From Campylobacter blaseri (GTDB lineage Bacteria; Campylobacterota; Campylobacteria; Campylobacterales; Campylobacteraceae), in the NCBI RefSeq assembly GCF_013201895.1, contig NZ_CP053841.1, positions 62,001-126,000 on the forward strand: a stretch of 64,000 bases of DNA. The letters run 5' to 3'. The notes under the pieces were generated by a model that searched no databases, had not been told where the DNA came from, and worked only from the letters and a program-made list of their open reading frames with translations. Positions 25,692 through 36,418 of this stretch are shown here, one piece after another (position 1 is the first letter of the stretch; every line of letters begins with the position of its first letter). Position numbers and translations under genes: made by a program.

Positions 25692-26436
25692 ATATAGTGC
25701 AAGTGGAAATGACTTTGCTATTTTTGTCTCTTTGGTGAGTAAAAATAGAAGTGAGTTGGCAAGAAAAATTTGTGATAGATTTAATGGCATTGGAGCTGAT
25801 GGACTTATAGTTATTTTACCCGATGAAAAATATGATTTTAAATGGGAATTTTATAATAGCGACGGGAGTTTGGCATCAATGTGTGGCAATGGTTCTAGAG
25901 CGGCTTGTATGTTTGCTTACGAAAATAATTTAGCAAAAAAAGATATGAGCTTTTTAAGTAATGCAGGTTTGATAAATGGTAAAATTTATGATATTAAAGA
26001 TAAAATTTCTATTGTAGAAATTGAACTAACAAAGCCAAAAGAGTTAGCACATAAATTTGAGGAAAATGGCTATACTTGGTATTTTTATGATACTGGAGTT
26101 CCACATTTAGTTAGTTTTGTTAGTGATATTGAAAGTGTGGATTTTAAACTTGCAAAGGCAATGAGAGAAAAATATAATGCAAATGTAAATTTTGCACAAA
26201 TTAAAGATGACAATATTTTTGTAAGAACATTTGAGCGTGGAGTTGAGGCTGAAACAATGGCTTGTGGAACTGGTATGGCAGCTTGTTTTTATGCAGGATT
26301 TAAACATAAATCACTAAGCAACAAAATGAAAGTCTATCCAACAAGCAAAGAGGAGCTTGAGTTTAGAGTAGTTGAAGATAGAATTTATTTCAAAGGCAAA
26401 GTTATACATAGTTTTGATGCTATTTTTTATGGTTAA
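25678..26436 (+). CDS. dapF: Diaminopimelate epimerase
   Basis: Converts LL- to meso-diaminopimelate for lysine and peptidoglycan. 252 aa. The two catalytic cysteines are in SMCGNGSRAACMFA and MACGTGMAACF; SGNDFAIF near the start is the usual first motif. Coupled to coaE. Confidence 0.95.
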   Translation: MQISKYSASGNDFAIFVSLVSKNRSELARKICDRFNGIGADGLIVILPDEKYDFKWEFYNSDGSLASMCGNGSRAACMFAYENNLAKKDMSFLSNAGLINGKIYDIKDKISIVEIELTKPKELAHKFEENGYTWYFYDTGVPHLVSFVSDIESVDFKLAKAMREKYNANVNFAQIKDDNIFVRTFERGVEAETMACGTGMAACFYAGFKHKSLSNKMKVYPTSKEELEFRVVEDRIYFKGKVIHSFDAIFYG

Positions 26437-26451
26437 ATTTAGGGGTTAAAT

Positions 26452-27000
26452 ATGAATGAAGAGGTTGTTATAGGGCTTTTGCTAATTATCAAAGATAGTA
26501 AAAAAAAGATAACAGAACTTTTTGATAAAGAGGAGCAAGAAAAAGATTTTTTAACCTCATATGGATTTACTGAAAATATTATAGAGTATTCTATGAACTT
26601 AGGAAATACACTGTTAAAAGAATCCCCTGTTTTTTTAAAAAGCCATGATGATAAAAAAGCTATGCTTAAAGAGGTTAAAAAGTCTTTTAAAAATATAAAA
26701 ACATCCCTTCAGGATATTTTAGATCTTTATGAGAAGATTAAATTCAGTAAATTTAGTAAAAATTTGGAAAAAGAAATTTATTTAAAAGTTGTAGAAAAGA
26801 TACTAAATGACTATATGCTTTGGTGTGAAAAGTTAGAAAATGCGATACTTGGAATTGGTGGAACAGAGGTAGTATTTGCTCCAAATGTTGAAGTTGAAAA
26901 TAAAATAGCAAAATACATAATTCAAAAAAGAGTTGGTGCTGATAGTTTTGCTTTGCCATTTTTGTTTGGTGTTGGTTTTGGGCATTTGATGGATGAATAA
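26452..27000 (+). CDS. Conserved hypothetical helical protein
   Basis: 182 aa, predicted largely alpha-helical and charged, no signal peptide; a small hydrophobic glycine-rich end SFALPFLFGVGFGHLMDE. Family not recognised. It sits between dapF and rarA and overlaps rarA by eight bases, so it belongs to the same operon. No catalytic motif is evident. Confidence 0.7.
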   Translation: MNEEVVIGLLLIIKDSKKKITELFDKEEQEKDFLTSYGFTENIIEYSMNLGNTLLKESPVFLKSHDDKKAMLKEVKKSFKNIKTSLQDILDLYEKIKFSKFSKNLEKEIYLKVVEKILNDYMLWCEKLENAILGIGGTEVVFAPNVEVENKIAKYIIQKRVGADSFALPFLFGVGFGHLMDE

Positions 27001-28189
27001 TATGGGATTAGCATTAGAGTTTAGACCAAAAACTATTGAAGAAATTTGCGGACAAAGTCATATAGTAGGAGAAGATAAGCCTTTATATAAGTTAATTAAA
27101 ATGGGTGAAATTCCACATATTATGCTTTTTGGACCAGCAGGAAGTGGAAAAACAACTTTGGCAAAAGTTATAGCAAACGAGCTTAATATGGATTTTTTTG
27201 AGCTTGATGGAAGTAGTTTAAAAGTAGAAGATATCCGTAAAATTCTAGATAGATACAAAGGCAATCTTATAAAACCACTAATTTTCATAGATGAGGTTCA
27301 TAGACTATCAAAAACACAACAAGAGGTTTTGTTAATACCTATGGAGAATAATGGAGCAGTTGTTATAGGGGCTAGCACTGAAAATCCATTTTTTGTTTTA
27401 AGTAGTGGAATTCGCTCTCGCTCTATGCTTTTTGAGTTTAAGCCTTTGACAAATGAAGATTTAAGTAAATTGTTAAATAGGGTTCAAGAGAAGCTAGAAT
27501 TTAACATAGAAGAAGAGGCTAAAGATTACTTAATAAACTCAAGTGGCGGAGATGCTAGAGCTATGTTAAATTTGCTTGATTATGCTTTAAAGATTAATTC
27601 TAAAATAGAATTAGCCACATTAAAAGAGCTAAGAGCTATGCCTATTAAAGATGGTGTTAGCTCACAAGATACTCACTATAGCCTAACAAGCGCAATGATA
27701 AAAAGCCTTAGGGGAAGTGATATAAATGCGGCACTATATTACCTTGCAAAGCTTATAGATGGTGGAGAGAGTGCAGACTTTATAGGAAGAAGACTTGTGA
27801 TTTTTGCAAGTGAAGATATAGGCAATGCAAATCCAAATGCTTTAAATTTAGCAACTAACACATTAATATCTGTTAGTAAAATAGGTTATCCAGAAGCTAT
27901 GCTTATTTTATCACAATGCGTTGTATATCTTGCTAGTTCTCCAAAGTCAAACTCTAGCTATAAAGCTATAAAAAGAGCAATCAAATATGTTAAAGAAAAT
28001 AGAGCTTTAGAAATTCCAAAATATCTAATTAATACAGATCCAGAAAAGAAAAACTATCTTTATCCACATGATTATAATGGCTATGTTGAACAAGTTTATC
28101 TAGAAAAAGAGTTGGAATTTTATGAAAGTAGTGGAATAGGGTTTGAAAAAACATTGCAAGATTGGCTTATTAAAATTAAAAATAGATAA
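26993..28189 (+). CDS. rarA: Replication-associated recombination ATPase RarA/MgsA
   Basis: 398 aa AAA+ ATPase acting at stalled forks, related to clamp loaders. RPKTIEEICGQSHIVG near the start, Walker A GPAGSGKTTLAK, Walker B LIFIDEVHRLSK, sensor GASTENPFF and the C-terminal MgsA tetramerisation domain with YLYPHDYNGYVEQVYLE. Starts inside the upstream hypothetical gene. Confidence 0.93.
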   Translation: MNNMGLALEFRPKTIEEICGQSHIVGEDKPLYKLIKMGEIPHIMLFGPAGSGKTTLAKVIANELNMDFFELDGSSLKVEDIRKILDRYKGNLIKPLIFIDEVHRLSKTQQEVLLIPMENNGAVVIGASTENPFFVLSSGIRSRSMLFEFKPLTNEDLSKLLNRVQEKLEFNIEEEAKDYLINSSGGDARAMLNLLDYALKINSKIELATLKELRAMPIKDGVSSQDTHYSLTSAMIKSLRGSDINAALYYLAKLIDGGESADFIGRRLVIFASEDIGNANPNALNLATNTLISVSKIGYPEAMLILSQCVVYLASSPKSNSSYKAIKRAIKYVKENRALEIPKYLINTDPEKKNYLYPHDYNGYVEQVYLEKELEFYESSGIGFEKTLQDWLIKIKNR

Positions 28190-28320
28190 AAGAACTAGTC
28201 TTGCAAAGATGGCTAAAATAAGGATATCTATTTTAAAACATTAAGTTTAACTTAAATCATAATAAGCTAAAATATTAAAATGTACTTAATAAGAAATAAA
28301 TTAAAAAAGGAAAATGATGC

Positions 28321-30147
28321 ATGAATAGCGATATTATCGCATATAAATTAAATGGAGAGATTGTTGATACTCAAAGTATCAATGGACGTGAAGACCAAGC
28401 AACTCCTATTTATTTTGATAACAGCAAAGATTCACTTGAAGTTATACGCCACTCCTGTGCTCACCTTATGGCGGAAGCCATCATCTCACTCTATCCAAAC
28501 GCTAAATTTTTTGTTGGACCAGCTATTGAAGATGGTTTTTATTACGATTTTAGAGCTTTTAAAGAAGATGGTAGTAAACTTGGTGAGGGTGATTTAAAAG
28601 ATATTGAAAAAAAGATGAAAGAGCTTATAGACTCTAAGCAAAACATCATAAAAACAGTATCTACGAAAAAAGAAATATCAGAAAAATTTAAAGATGATGA
28701 TTTAAAACAAGAGGTTTTAAAAAGAATTCCCGATGGAGAAGTTAGTCTTTACACGCAAGGCAGTTTTGAAGATATTTGCAGAGGGCCACATGTTCCAAAT
28801 ACTAGATATTTAAGATTTTTTAAACTAACAAGGATAGCAGGAGCATACCTTGGCGGTGATGAAAAACGCGAAATGCTAACAAGAATTTATGGTGTTGTAT
28901 TTGCAGATAAAGAAACCTTAAATGAACATGTAAAGATGATTGAAGAGGCAAAAAAACGCGACCATAGAAAACTTGGTGTAGAGATGAAGCTTTTTACATT
29001 TGATGAGCAAATTGGAGCAGGACTTCCAATATGGCTACCAAATGGTGCAAGACTTAGATCGAAATTAGAGAAGTTTTTATTTCCAATCCATAGACAAAGG
29101 GGTTATCAGCCTGTTAGGGGGCCTGAAATTTTAAAATCAGATGCATGGAAAATAAGTGGACACTATACAAATTATAAAGAAAATATGTATTTTACTACAA
29201 TTGATGAGCAAGAATACGGCATAAAGCCTATGAACTGCGTTGGGCATGTTAAGGTTTATGAAAGCGATATAAGAAGTTACCGAGATCTACCACTTAAATT
29301 TTTTGAGTATGGAGTTGTTCATAGACATGAAAAAAGTGGCGTTATGCATGGTCTTTTTAGGGTTAGAGAATTTACCCAAGATGATGCGCATATATTTTGC
29401 GAACCTTCTAAAATAAAAGAGAACATTCTTGAGATACTAGATTTTGTAGACAATATCATGAAACTTTTTGGATTTAATTATGAGATGGAAATTTCAACTA
29501 GACCAGAAAAAGCTATTGGTGATGATAAAATTTGGGAAATGGCAACAGATGCTTTAAAAACTGCACTTGATGATAATAACTTAAGTTATGGAATTGATGA
29601 GGGCGGTGGAGCATTTTATGGACCAAAAATTGATATAAAAATCAAAGATTCATTAAATAGAAAATGGCAATGTGGAACTATCCAAGTTGACTTTAATTTG
29701 CCTGAAAGATTTGATTTAAGTTACATTGATGAAAATAACGAAAAACAAAGACCTGTTATGATTCATCGTGCAATACTAGGAAGCTTTGAGAGATTTATAG
29801 GAATTTTAATAGAACACACAGCAGGAGAGCTTCCATTTTTTATAGCTCCTACAAATGTTAGCATAATTCCAATTAGTGATAACCACTATGAATATGCAAA
29901 AGAGATTGCTACAATGCTTCAAAAGCTAGAAATTGATAGTGAAATTTTACATAAAAATGAAACATTAAATAAAAGAATAAGAACAGCGGAAAAAACCCAT
30001 GTTCCTATGATACTAGTAATTGGTGATAGTGAGGTTGAAAATAGAAGTGTTGCTCTAAGAGATAGAAGAGCTAAACAAAGATCTGAGATGAGCTTAGATG
30101 AATTTATAAAATTTCTAAAGGAAAAACTTAATGAGGTGCACTTTTGA
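28321..30147 (+). CDS. thrS: Threonyl-tRNA synthetase
   Basis: Class II synthetase, 608 aa, shorter than the E. coli enzyme (642 aa) because the N-terminal TGS domain is reduced. Editing domain with [11 protein letters not shown], catalytic core with zinc residues in MNCVGHV and motif 2 [23 protein letters not shown], and a C-terminal anticodon-binding domain. Ribosome site AAAGGA precedes ATG 28321. It overlaps infC by four bases. Confidence 0.96.
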   Translation: MNSDIIAYKLNGEIVDTQSINGREDQATPIYFDNSKDSLEVIRHSCAHLMAEAIISLYPNAKFFVGPAIEDGFYYDFRAFKEDGSKLGEGDLKDIEKKMKELIDSKQNIIKTVSTKKEISEKFKDDDLKQEVLKRIPDGEVSLYTQGSFEDICRGPHVPNTRYLRFFKLTRIAGAYLGGDEKREMLTRIYGVVFADKETLNEHVKMIEEAKKRDHRKLGVEMKLFTFDEQIGAGLPIWLPNGARLRSKLEKFLFPIHRQRGYQPVRGPEILKSDAWKISGHYTNYKENMYFTTIDEQEYGIKPMNCVGHVKVYESDIRSYRDLPLKFFEYGVVHRHEKSGVMHGLFRVREFTQDDAHIFCEPSKIKENILEILDFVDNIMKLFGFNYEMEISTRPEKAIGDDKIWEMATDALKTALDDNNLSYGIDEGGGAFYGPKIDIKIKDSLNRKWQCGTIQVDFNLPERFDLSYIDENNEKQRPVMIHRAILGSFERFIGILIEHTAGELPFFIAPTNVSIIPISDNHYEYAKEIATMLQKLEIDSEILHKNETLNKRIRTAEKTHVPMILVIGDSEVENRSVALRDRRAKQRSEMSLDEFIKFLKEKLNEVHF

Positions 30148-30662
30148 GTAAAGAAAAACAGGTATATTTAAACGAAGACATTCGCGCAAGAGAAGTTCGC
30201 TGCATAGGCGATGATGGTGAGGCTTATGGCATTATAAGCCGTGATGAGGCGCTAGATATAGCAAATAAGGCAGGACTTGATTTAGTTTTAATCTCTGCTG
30301 ATGCAAAACCACCAGTTTGTAAAGTTATGGACTATGGTAAATTTCGCTACCAACAAGAAAAAAAGCTAAAAGAAGCAAGAAAAAAACAAAAAACTATCGA
30401 TATTAAAGAGATAAAACTCTCTGTAAAAATTGCACAAAATGACATTAACTATAAAATGAAACATGCAAGAAATTTCTTAGAAGAGGGTAAATATGTTAGA
30501 TTTCGTGTTTTTTTAAGAGGCAGAGAGATGGGAAGTCCCGAACTTGGTGTTGAGCTTTTGAATAATGTTTTTGAAGAGATCAAAGATATTGGAGATAAAG
30601 ATAAAGAACCTAAATTTGAAGGCAGATATGTAAATATGCTTGTCACCCCAAAGAAAAGCTAA
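30144..30662 (+). CDS. infC: Translation initiation factor IF-3
   Basis: 172 aa factor checking the start codon and keeping subunits apart. N domain with [21 protein letters not shown], flexible lysine-rich linker, C domain with [19 protein letters not shown]. The start is TTG in a TTGA overlap with the thrS stop; IF-3 genes commonly use weak starts so that the protein limits its own synthesis, and TTG fits that rule. Confidence 0.95.
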   Translation: MSKEKQVYLNEDIRAREVRCIGDDGEAYGIISRDEALDIANKAGLDLVLISADAKPPVCKVMDYGKFRYQQEKKLKEARKKQKTIDIKEIKLSVKIAQNDINYKMKHARNFLEEGKYVRFRVFLRGREMGSPELGVELLNNVFEEIKDIGDKDKEPKFEGRYVNMLVTPKKS

Positions 30663-30665
30663 TTC

Positions 30666-30685
30666 TTAGGGGTAATAGCCCCTAA
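30666..30685 (+). terminator. Probable terminator of thrS-infC
   Basis: TTAGGGG / CCCCTAA with a six-base loop, three bases after the infC stop. Weak T content downstream. Confidence 0.6.
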
Positions 30686-30834
30686 ATTTCTCACTATCTA
30701 ATTTATAATAATCAAATATTTTATATTTTAAACTACTTAAAAACAATCAAGAAAATTTTTATCGCTAATAGCCCCTTAAGTAAAAAAATGTTAGCCTTAT
30801 TTAGCTTTAATTTGAAATATATTAAGGAGTTATT

Positions 30835-33210
30835 TTGCAAGTTAGTAGAAGAAATTTTTTAAAATGGAGTGGTATTAGCGGAACTTTAGCTGCTACAACC
30901 TCCTTTAGCAAAACAGTTCTCCCAGAAAAACAGGAGGAATTTGTTGGATTTTGTCCTGTGAATTGCGGAAGCAAATGTCTTTTAAAGGCACATACTAAAG
31001 ATGGAATTATTAGTCATATCACAACAGATAATACAGGTAATGATAGTTATGAGCAAAGACAGGTTAGGGCCTGTCTTAGAGGTAGATCAACTAGATACCG
31101 TATCTATAATCCAAACCGTGTTCTTTACCCTCTAAAAAGAGTTGGAAAAAGAGGCGAGGGTAAATTTAAAAGGGTTAGCTGGGACGAGGCACTAACAGAT
31201 ATAGCTAACAAAATGAATGAAATCAAATTAAAATACGGCAATGAAGCATTTTATAATCCTTATGGAACAGGAACAATAGGTTCTATAATGGCAGGATGGC
31301 TAGATGGATCTTTCCATAGACTTCTTGGTGTTTATGGTGGGTATTTGGGTTATCATAATGATTATTCAACCGGTCAAATAGCTAATGGATTAGAGCATTT
31401 TTACGGCTGGGCATGGGGAGGAGATATAGAAAATGTTAAGCATGCAAAACTTGCTGTTATGTTTGGCTCAAACCCTGTTGAAACTAGAATGGGTGGTGCT
31501 TCAACTGGATATTCTTTTCAGGAAATGGCAAGACGTGGTAATACAAAAGTTATATGTATTGATCCTAGATATTCTGATACTATGGTTGGTGTTGCTGATG
31601 AGTGGATACCTATAGCTCCAGGAACTGACGCTGCTTTGATTGCTGCACTTGCTTATGTAATGGTTAAAGAAGATCTATATAATAAAGAATTTATGGATAA
31701 ATATTGTGTAGGCTTTACAAGAGATACACTTCCAGAAGGTGCTCCTAGCAACGGTTCTTATATGGATTATATAATGGGAACGGGGGATGATAAAACTCCA
31801 AAAACTCCAGAGTGGGCATCGAAAATAACACAAATTTCAAGTGATAGGATTGTAAAACTAGCAAGAGAGATTGCATCTGCTGAACCTTGCTATATAGATC
31901 AAGGGTGGGGACCACAAAGACATCAAAACGGAGAACAGCAAAGTAGAGCTATAGCCACTTTGGCCTGTTTAACAGGAAATGTGGGGATACTTGGCGGTGG
32001 TACAGGTGCAAGGTCTGGTTCAAGTAAATCATATAGTTTAGGTTCACTTTCTGTAAATAATCCAGTCAAAACAACCATACCGTGCTTTATGTGGTATGAG
32101 GGTATAAGGTTAGGTAGTAAAATGAGCGCTTTGGAGCATGGCGTTAGAGGAGCTAGTCATTTAAAAGTTCCTATTAAGGTTATGATAAATACAGCTGGAA
32201 ACTGTCTAACAAACCAACACGCTTGTGTTAGTGAAATTAGTAAGATTTTGGAAGATGAGAGTCTTTATGAGTTAATTGTAGATATAAACATAACTAGAAC
32301 ACACTCAAACTCTTTTGCAGACTATATACTACCAAGTGCAATGGTGTTTGAGCAAGAAGATTTACTTCAAGCATCTATGGGTAAATGTAGCACAATGCCT
32401 TATCTTGCTATTGGAGAAAAAGCCATCGAGCCTCAAGGTGAAGCAAAAAGTGCTTTTGATATTTGCACACTTTTAGCAGAAAAACTTGGGGGTAAAGAGT
32501 TAAAAGATAAATTTACAGATGGAAAAACATGGGAAGATTGGATGAGATGGTCATGGAATGTGGCAAAAGATAAAAATCCATTTTTACCTAGTTATGATGA
32601 AATAAAAAGAAGAAAAATTTGGAAATCTCCAGAGCTAGTAGAGCCATTAGTTGTATTTAAGGATTTTAGAGAAGATCCTAATGCAAATCCTTTAAATACA
32701 CCATCTGGAAAAATAGAGATATTTTCTTCAACTCTGTATGATATGAGTAAGACTTGGAAACTAATGCCAGGACAAAAGATAAATCCTTTACCTGTTTTTG
32801 AAGATGTTATAATGGGGGCAAGAGACCCACTTAGAAAGAAATATCCTCTTCAGTTTTTTGGATATCACTATAAAGGAAGAACCCATTCAAGCTTTTGGGA
32901 CGCTGGGGTCATAAGAGAGATAAACCCTCAAGAGATACTGATTAATACACTTGATGCAAAACAAAGAGGTATTAAAACAGGCGATACAGTTATAGTAAGA
33001 AATGATATAGGTAAGATTAAAGGGGTAGCTAGGGTTACTTCAAGAATTATTCCAGGAACAGCTGCTACATATCAAGGTGGTTGGGCTAAATTTGATGAAA
33101 ATGGAGTAGATGTAGGATGTTGTGTAAACACACTAACCACAAACCAACCAACCGCTATTGCTAAAGCAAACGGTGTTCATTCAATATTAGTAGAAATAGA
33201 AAAGGCGTAA
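30835..33210 (+). CDS. dmsA: DMSO-reductase-family molybdopterin oxidoreductase, catalytic subunit
   Basis: 791 aa periplasmic enzyme. Start is TTG 30835 with AAGGAG just upstream. A Tat signal with SRRNFLKWSG (residues 4-13) is present. A [4Fe-4S] site is formed by C40, C44, C48 and C80. HNDYSTGQI resembles the DmsA motif, making S178 the likely molybdenum ligand. It probably uses DMSO or a related S- or N-oxide as electron acceptor in anaerobic respiration; other close relatives cannot be excluded. First gene of dmsABC plus chaperone. Confidence 0.88.
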   Translation: MQVSRRNFLKWSGISGTLAATTSFSKTVLPEKQEEFVGFCPVNCGSKCLLKAHTKDGIISHITTDNTGNDSYEQRQVRACLRGRSTRYRIYNPNRVLYPLKRVGKRGEGKFKRVSWDEALTDIANKMNEIKLKYGNEAFYNPYGTGTIGSIMAGWLDGSFHRLLGVYGGYLGYHNDYSTGQIANGLEHFYGWAWGGDIENVKHAKLAVMFGSNPVETRMGGASTGYSFQEMARRGNTKVICIDPRYSDTMVGVADEWIPIAPGTDAALIAALAYVMVKEDLYNKEFMDKYCVGFTRDTLPEGAPSNGSYMDYIMGTGDDKTPKTPEWASKITQISSDRIVKLAREIASAEPCYIDQGWGPQRHQNGEQQSRAIATLACLTGNVGILGGGTGARSGSSKSYSLGSLSVNNPVKTTIPCFMWYEGIRLGSKMSALEHGVRGASHLKVPIKVMINTAGNCLTNQHACVSEISKILEDESLYELIVDINITRTHSNSFADYILPSAMVFEQEDLLQASMGKCSTMPYLAIGEKAIEPQGEAKSAFDICTLLAEKLGGKELKDKFTDGKTWEDWMRWSWNVAKDKNPFLPSYDEIKRRKIWKSPELVEPLVVFKDFREDPNANPLNTPSGKIEIFSSTLYDMSKTWKLMPGQKINPLPVFEDVIMGARDPLRKKYPLQFFGYHYKGRTHSSFWDAGVIREINPQEILINTLDAKQRGIKTGDTVIVRNDIGKIKGVARVTSRIIPGTAATYQGGWAKFDENGVDVGCCVNTLTTNQPTAIAKANGVHSILVEIEKA

Positions 33211-33213
33211 ACT

Positions 33214-33870
33214 ATGAAAAAAAGTGATCAATTTGGATTTATGATAAATCAAAGTAGATGCATAGGCTGTAGAACTTGCCAAATGGCCTGTAAAGACTAT
33301 CAAGATAGCCCAATAGGTGTAAATTTTAGAAGAGTATATGAATATGAAGGTGGAGATTTTACAGTAGATGAAAATAATGTAATCCATAGTCAAAGTGTCT
33401 ATGCATACTACACTACTATTAGCTGTAATCATTGTATGGATCCAGCTTGTTTGAAAGCTTGCCCTACTGGTGCAATGATGAAAACTAGATATGGGATTGT
33501 CATGGTAAATGATAAAAGGTGTGTAGGTTGCCAAGCTTGCGCAATGGCTTGTCCTTACGGCTCACCACAATTTAACAAGCATACTGGGCATATGAATAAA
33601 TGCGATGGATGTATAGATAGACTAGATGAGGGCAAAGACCCTGTATGTGTTAGCTCTTGTCCTTTTAGAGCATTAGACTATGGAGATATAAATGAACTTA
33701 GAGATAAATATAAAACATCTTTAGCAAGTTGTTCTCCACTTCCTAGTGAAACAGCAACTCTTCCAAATTTAGCAATAGTTCCAGAAAAAAATACGAAACC
33801 AAGCTATGAAAAAAGCGGTAAAATGCATTTACCGCATAAATATCAAGGAGTAGAAGATGACATTCTTTGA
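33214..33870 (+). CDS. dmsB: DmsB-type four-cluster ferredoxin subunit
   Basis: 218 aa electron-transfer subunit carrying electrons from the membrane subunit to the catalytic subunit. Four cysteine groups are visible: CIGCRTCQMAC, CNHCMDPACLKACPTG, CVGCQACAMACPYG and CDGCIDRLDEGKDPVCVSSCP, enough for four [4Fe-4S] clusters. No own signal, so it would be exported with DmsA. Overlaps the membrane subunit gene by 14 bases. Confidence 0.92.
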   Translation: MKKSDQFGFMINQSRCIGCRTCQMACKDYQDSPIGVNFRRVYEYEGGDFTVDENNVIHSQSVYAYYTTISCNHCMDPACLKACPTGAMMKTRYGIVMVNDKRCVGCQACAMACPYGSPQFNKHTGHMNKCDGCIDRLDEGKDPVCVSSCPFRALDYGDINELRDKYKTSLASCSPLPSETATLPNLAIVPEKNTKPSYEKSGKMHLPHKYQGVEDDIL

Positions 33871-34708
33871 GATGGTTGGACATGAACTTCCACTAGTTCT
33901 TTTTACAGTATTAGCGCAAGCAGTTGTAGGTATGATATTTGTATATACTCCAGCTTATCTAAATGGATATAAAGATGAAAGCGACCTTAAGTTTTTTGGA
34001 ATTTTTACAGCTATTGCTTTTGCAATAGCAATGTTGCCGTCTGTATTTCACCTTGGAGATATAACACATGCATTAAATTTCATAAGAAGAATGGGTATTT
34101 TTTATGCAAATAATGAGTGGCATATAGGCTGGATGAACAATGAAGTAGCAGCTGGTGGACTAACTATGCTTTTTGCTTTTGTTTTGTTTTTAAAGCCTAA
34201 GAAGATATTTTTATTTATAACATTGATATTTGGTCTTTTATGTATATTTTTTATGGTTGGGGCATATGGAACTATGCAAAAAACTGTTACAACTTGGAGG
34301 TTTGATGTAACATTTTTCTACTTCTTTTCATCTATGTTATTTTTAGGTGGGTTTATGTATCATCTATTTTTCGCTAAAGATGAGCATGAAGAAAAAATGG
34401 CATTTTTAGTAGGACTTTTTGGTTCTGGAATACTAATGACCTCTATAATATTTCAAACACTACACCTTGGAAGCACTACGGTTGCAGGAACAACTGATCC
34501 ATTTGAACTTTTAGGTGGTAGGTATGGTGATTATATACTATATGGAACAGGCTTTATAGGTGCCGGTATAATGATATGGTATCTGAATAACTACCTAAGA
34601 AATAAAAGCAAATTTATTGCAACTATTGCATTATTATGTGCTTTAGCGGGAGTTCTTTTTACAAGAGCAATTTTTTATGGAATGATTAACACTAATGTTA
34701 TGCACTGA
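33857..34708 (+). CDS. dmsC: DmsC-type membrane anchor subunit
   Basis: 283 aa with about eight membrane segments, starting TFFEMVGHELPLVLFTVLAQ as in DmsC menaquinol-oxidising anchors. It would pass quinol electrons to DmsB. Overlaps dmsB upstream and the chaperone downstream. Confidence 0.88.
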   Translation: MTFFEMVGHELPLVLFTVLAQAVVGMIFVYTPAYLNGYKDESDLKFFGIFTAIAFAIAMLPSVFHLGDITHALNFIRRMGIFYANNEWHIGWMNNEVAAGGLTMLFAFVLFLKPKKIFLFITLIFGLLCIFFMVGAYGTMQKTVTTWRFDVTFFYFFSSMLFLGGFMYHLFFAKDEHEEKMAFLVGLFGSGILMTSIIFQTLHLGSTTVAGTTDPFELLGGRYGDYILYGTGFIGAGIMIWYLNNYLRNKSKFIATIALLCALAGVLFTRAIFYGMINTNVMH

Positions 34709-35321
34709 TAAAGAGATACCTGCATTTATATCAAAACTTTTTATGCAGGTATTTGCCGAGCCAAGAAAAGAGCTATTTTTAAAAATAAATGATGAAAATT
34801 TAGCACTATCATGGTTTTATGAAAATAGTGATTTAAATTTAAAGCAAGGGTTAGAATATTTACAGCTTGCTAAAAAAGAGAAATTTGAAGATATAGAGGT
34901 GGACTTTACAAGGTTATTTTTATGTGATGATTATTTTTTAAAAGCTCCACCCTATGCATCGTATTATTACTCCATATTTGGTGATATGATTTCAGAAAAT
35001 AGTACAAAAGTAGAAAAGCACTTTTTAAATAGTGAATTTAAAAAACCATTTGATGCCTTACCAAGTGACAGCGTAGCAAATGAGTTTGCATTTCTAGCAT
35101 TTTGTTTTGAAAACCAAAAAATAGACGAATTAAAAATATTTTTAAAAGATGAGATGTTGCCATATATATTTTACTTTTTAAACAATATTAAAACCCATTC
35201 AAATACAAATTTTTATAGAGGGTTTGCTCTTCTAACAGAAAATTTTATGCAAATAGTTCAAAAAGAGCTAAATATTAAGAAGCAAAAAAGAGCGATACAT
35301 CATAAAAACACAGGTAATTAA
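34695..35321 (+). CDS. TorD/DmsD-family chaperone
   Basis: 208 aa soluble helical protein. LEYLQLAKKEKFEDIEVDFTRLFLCDD and PPYASYYYSIFGDMIS match the TorD/DmsD fold, which inserts the cofactor and proofreads the Tat signal of the partner reductase. Position at the end of the dms operon with a 14-base overlap supports service to DmsA. Confidence 0.82.
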   Translation: MLCTDKEIPAFISKLFMQVFAEPRKELFLKINDENLALSWFYENSDLNLKQGLEYLQLAKKEKFEDIEVDFTRLFLCDDYFLKAPPYASYYYSIFGDMISENSTKVEKHFLNSEFKKPFDALPSDSVANEFAFLAFCFENQKIDELKIFLKDEMLPYIFYFLNNIKTHSNTNFYRGFALLTENFMQIVQKELNIKKQKRAIHHKNTGN

Positions 35322-35382
35322 TTATAAATAAAGAAAAATTGGATATAATTAATTTTCATTCTTAAAATTTAAAAGGATTAGC

Positions 35383-35574
35383 ATGCCAAAAATGAAATCG
35401 GTTCGTGGTGCAGCTAAACGTTTTAATGTAGGCAAGAATAAGATCAAAAGAGGCTCAGCATTTAGAAGCCATATTTTGACAAAAATGTCTCAAAAGCGTA
35501 AAAGAGATCTAAGACAAGAAAAATATGTCGATAGTTCAGATCTTAAAGCTGTAAAAAAAATGCTTTGTAAATAA
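35383..35574 (+). CDS. rpmI: 50S ribosomal protein L35
   Basis: 63 aa, [21 protein letters not shown] at the start as in L35. Ribosome site AAGGAT. Followed by rplT. Confidence 0.95.
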   Translation: MPKMKSVRGAAKRFNVGKNKIKRGSAFRSHILTKMSQKRKRDLRQEKYVDSSDLKAVKKMLCK

Positions 35575-35679
35575 GTATAGTCACTTAAGGTTTTGACAAG
35601 AGTCATTTAAACTCCCCTATTCTAAATAAAGATTAAGGGCAAGATCCATTAATGGACGCCAATTTGTAAAGGAATAAAT

Positions 35680-36033
35680 ATGGCAAGAGTAAAAACAGGC
35701 GTAGTTAGAAGAAAACGCCATAAAAAGATTTTAAAGTTAGCTAAAGGTTTTTATAGCGGTAGAAGAAAACACTTCAGAAAAGCTAAAGAACAAGTTGAAA
35801 GAAGCTTGTGTTATGCATATAGAGATAGACGCAGTAAAAAACGCGACTTTAGAAAACTTTGGATAGTAAGAATTAATGCAGCGTGCAGACTAAATGGTAT
35901 AAGCTATTCTAAATTTATAAATGCACTTAAAAAAGCTGAAATAGATCTTGATAGAAAAGTTCTAGCTGATATGGCTATGAACGATCCAGCCGCTTTTAGC
36001 GTAGTTGTTGAAAAAGCAAAACAAGCTCTATAG
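35680..36033 (+). CDS. rplT: 50S ribosomal protein L20
   Basis: 117 aa, [23 protein letters not shown] start and the [14 protein letters not shown] motif are typical. L20 often represses its own operon by binding mRNA; the 105-base gap before it holds a small dyad TCCATTAATGGA (35646-35657) that might belong to such a structure, which is speculation. Confidence 0.95.
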   Translation: MARVKTGVVRRKRHKKILKLAKGFYSGRRKHFRKAKEQVERSLCYAYRDRRSKKRDFRKLWIVRINAACRLNGISYSKFINALKKAEIDLDRKVLADMAMNDPAAFSVVVEKAKQAL

Positions 36034-36073
36034 CAACAAAGCCTTTAATTAAGAATTTACTTAATGTAATTAA

Positions 36074-36095
36074 AAAGCCAGAACTTTCTGGCTTT
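36074..36095 (+). terminator. Terminator of rpmI-rplT
   Basis: Perfect ten-base stem AAAGCCAGAA / TTCTGGCTTT with a two-base centre, 40 bases after the rplT stop. Weak T run after it. Confidence 0.7.
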
Positions 36096-36418
36096 AAAAT
36101 ATATTAAACTAGATTACATTTCATTTAATATTTAAATTTTTAACTTTAATTTCATAGAACAATGGTAATTATTACCTAAATTATAAGTATTGACTGAAAT
36201 TGGTATAGTTTTGTAGTTTGCAAGATTTTATCTTTATAGCAATTCAATATTTTAGTATATTTATAACAATTTTTATGATTTATTTTAGAAGATTTTATAA
36301 AAATATCAAATAGTTTTTTGTATAAACTTACAACATTTTATAACTAGCTAAGGCATTGCAATAAAAATAATCTTTTTTGTTTATTATCTTTTCTATTCAT
36401 AAGCAAACTATTCTTTGG
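36096..36418. other. AT-rich gap without recognisable gene
   Basis: About 320 very AT-rich bases between the rplT terminator and the next minus-strand gene. I see no ORF above about 20 codons, no tRNA and no strong dyad. It could be a decayed region. Confidence 0.4.

Noticed and set aside
35575-35679. Dyad TCCATTAATGGA before rplT as an L20 control element
   Set aside because: A single short dyad is not enough to claim an autoregulatory leader; mentioned only in the gene entry.
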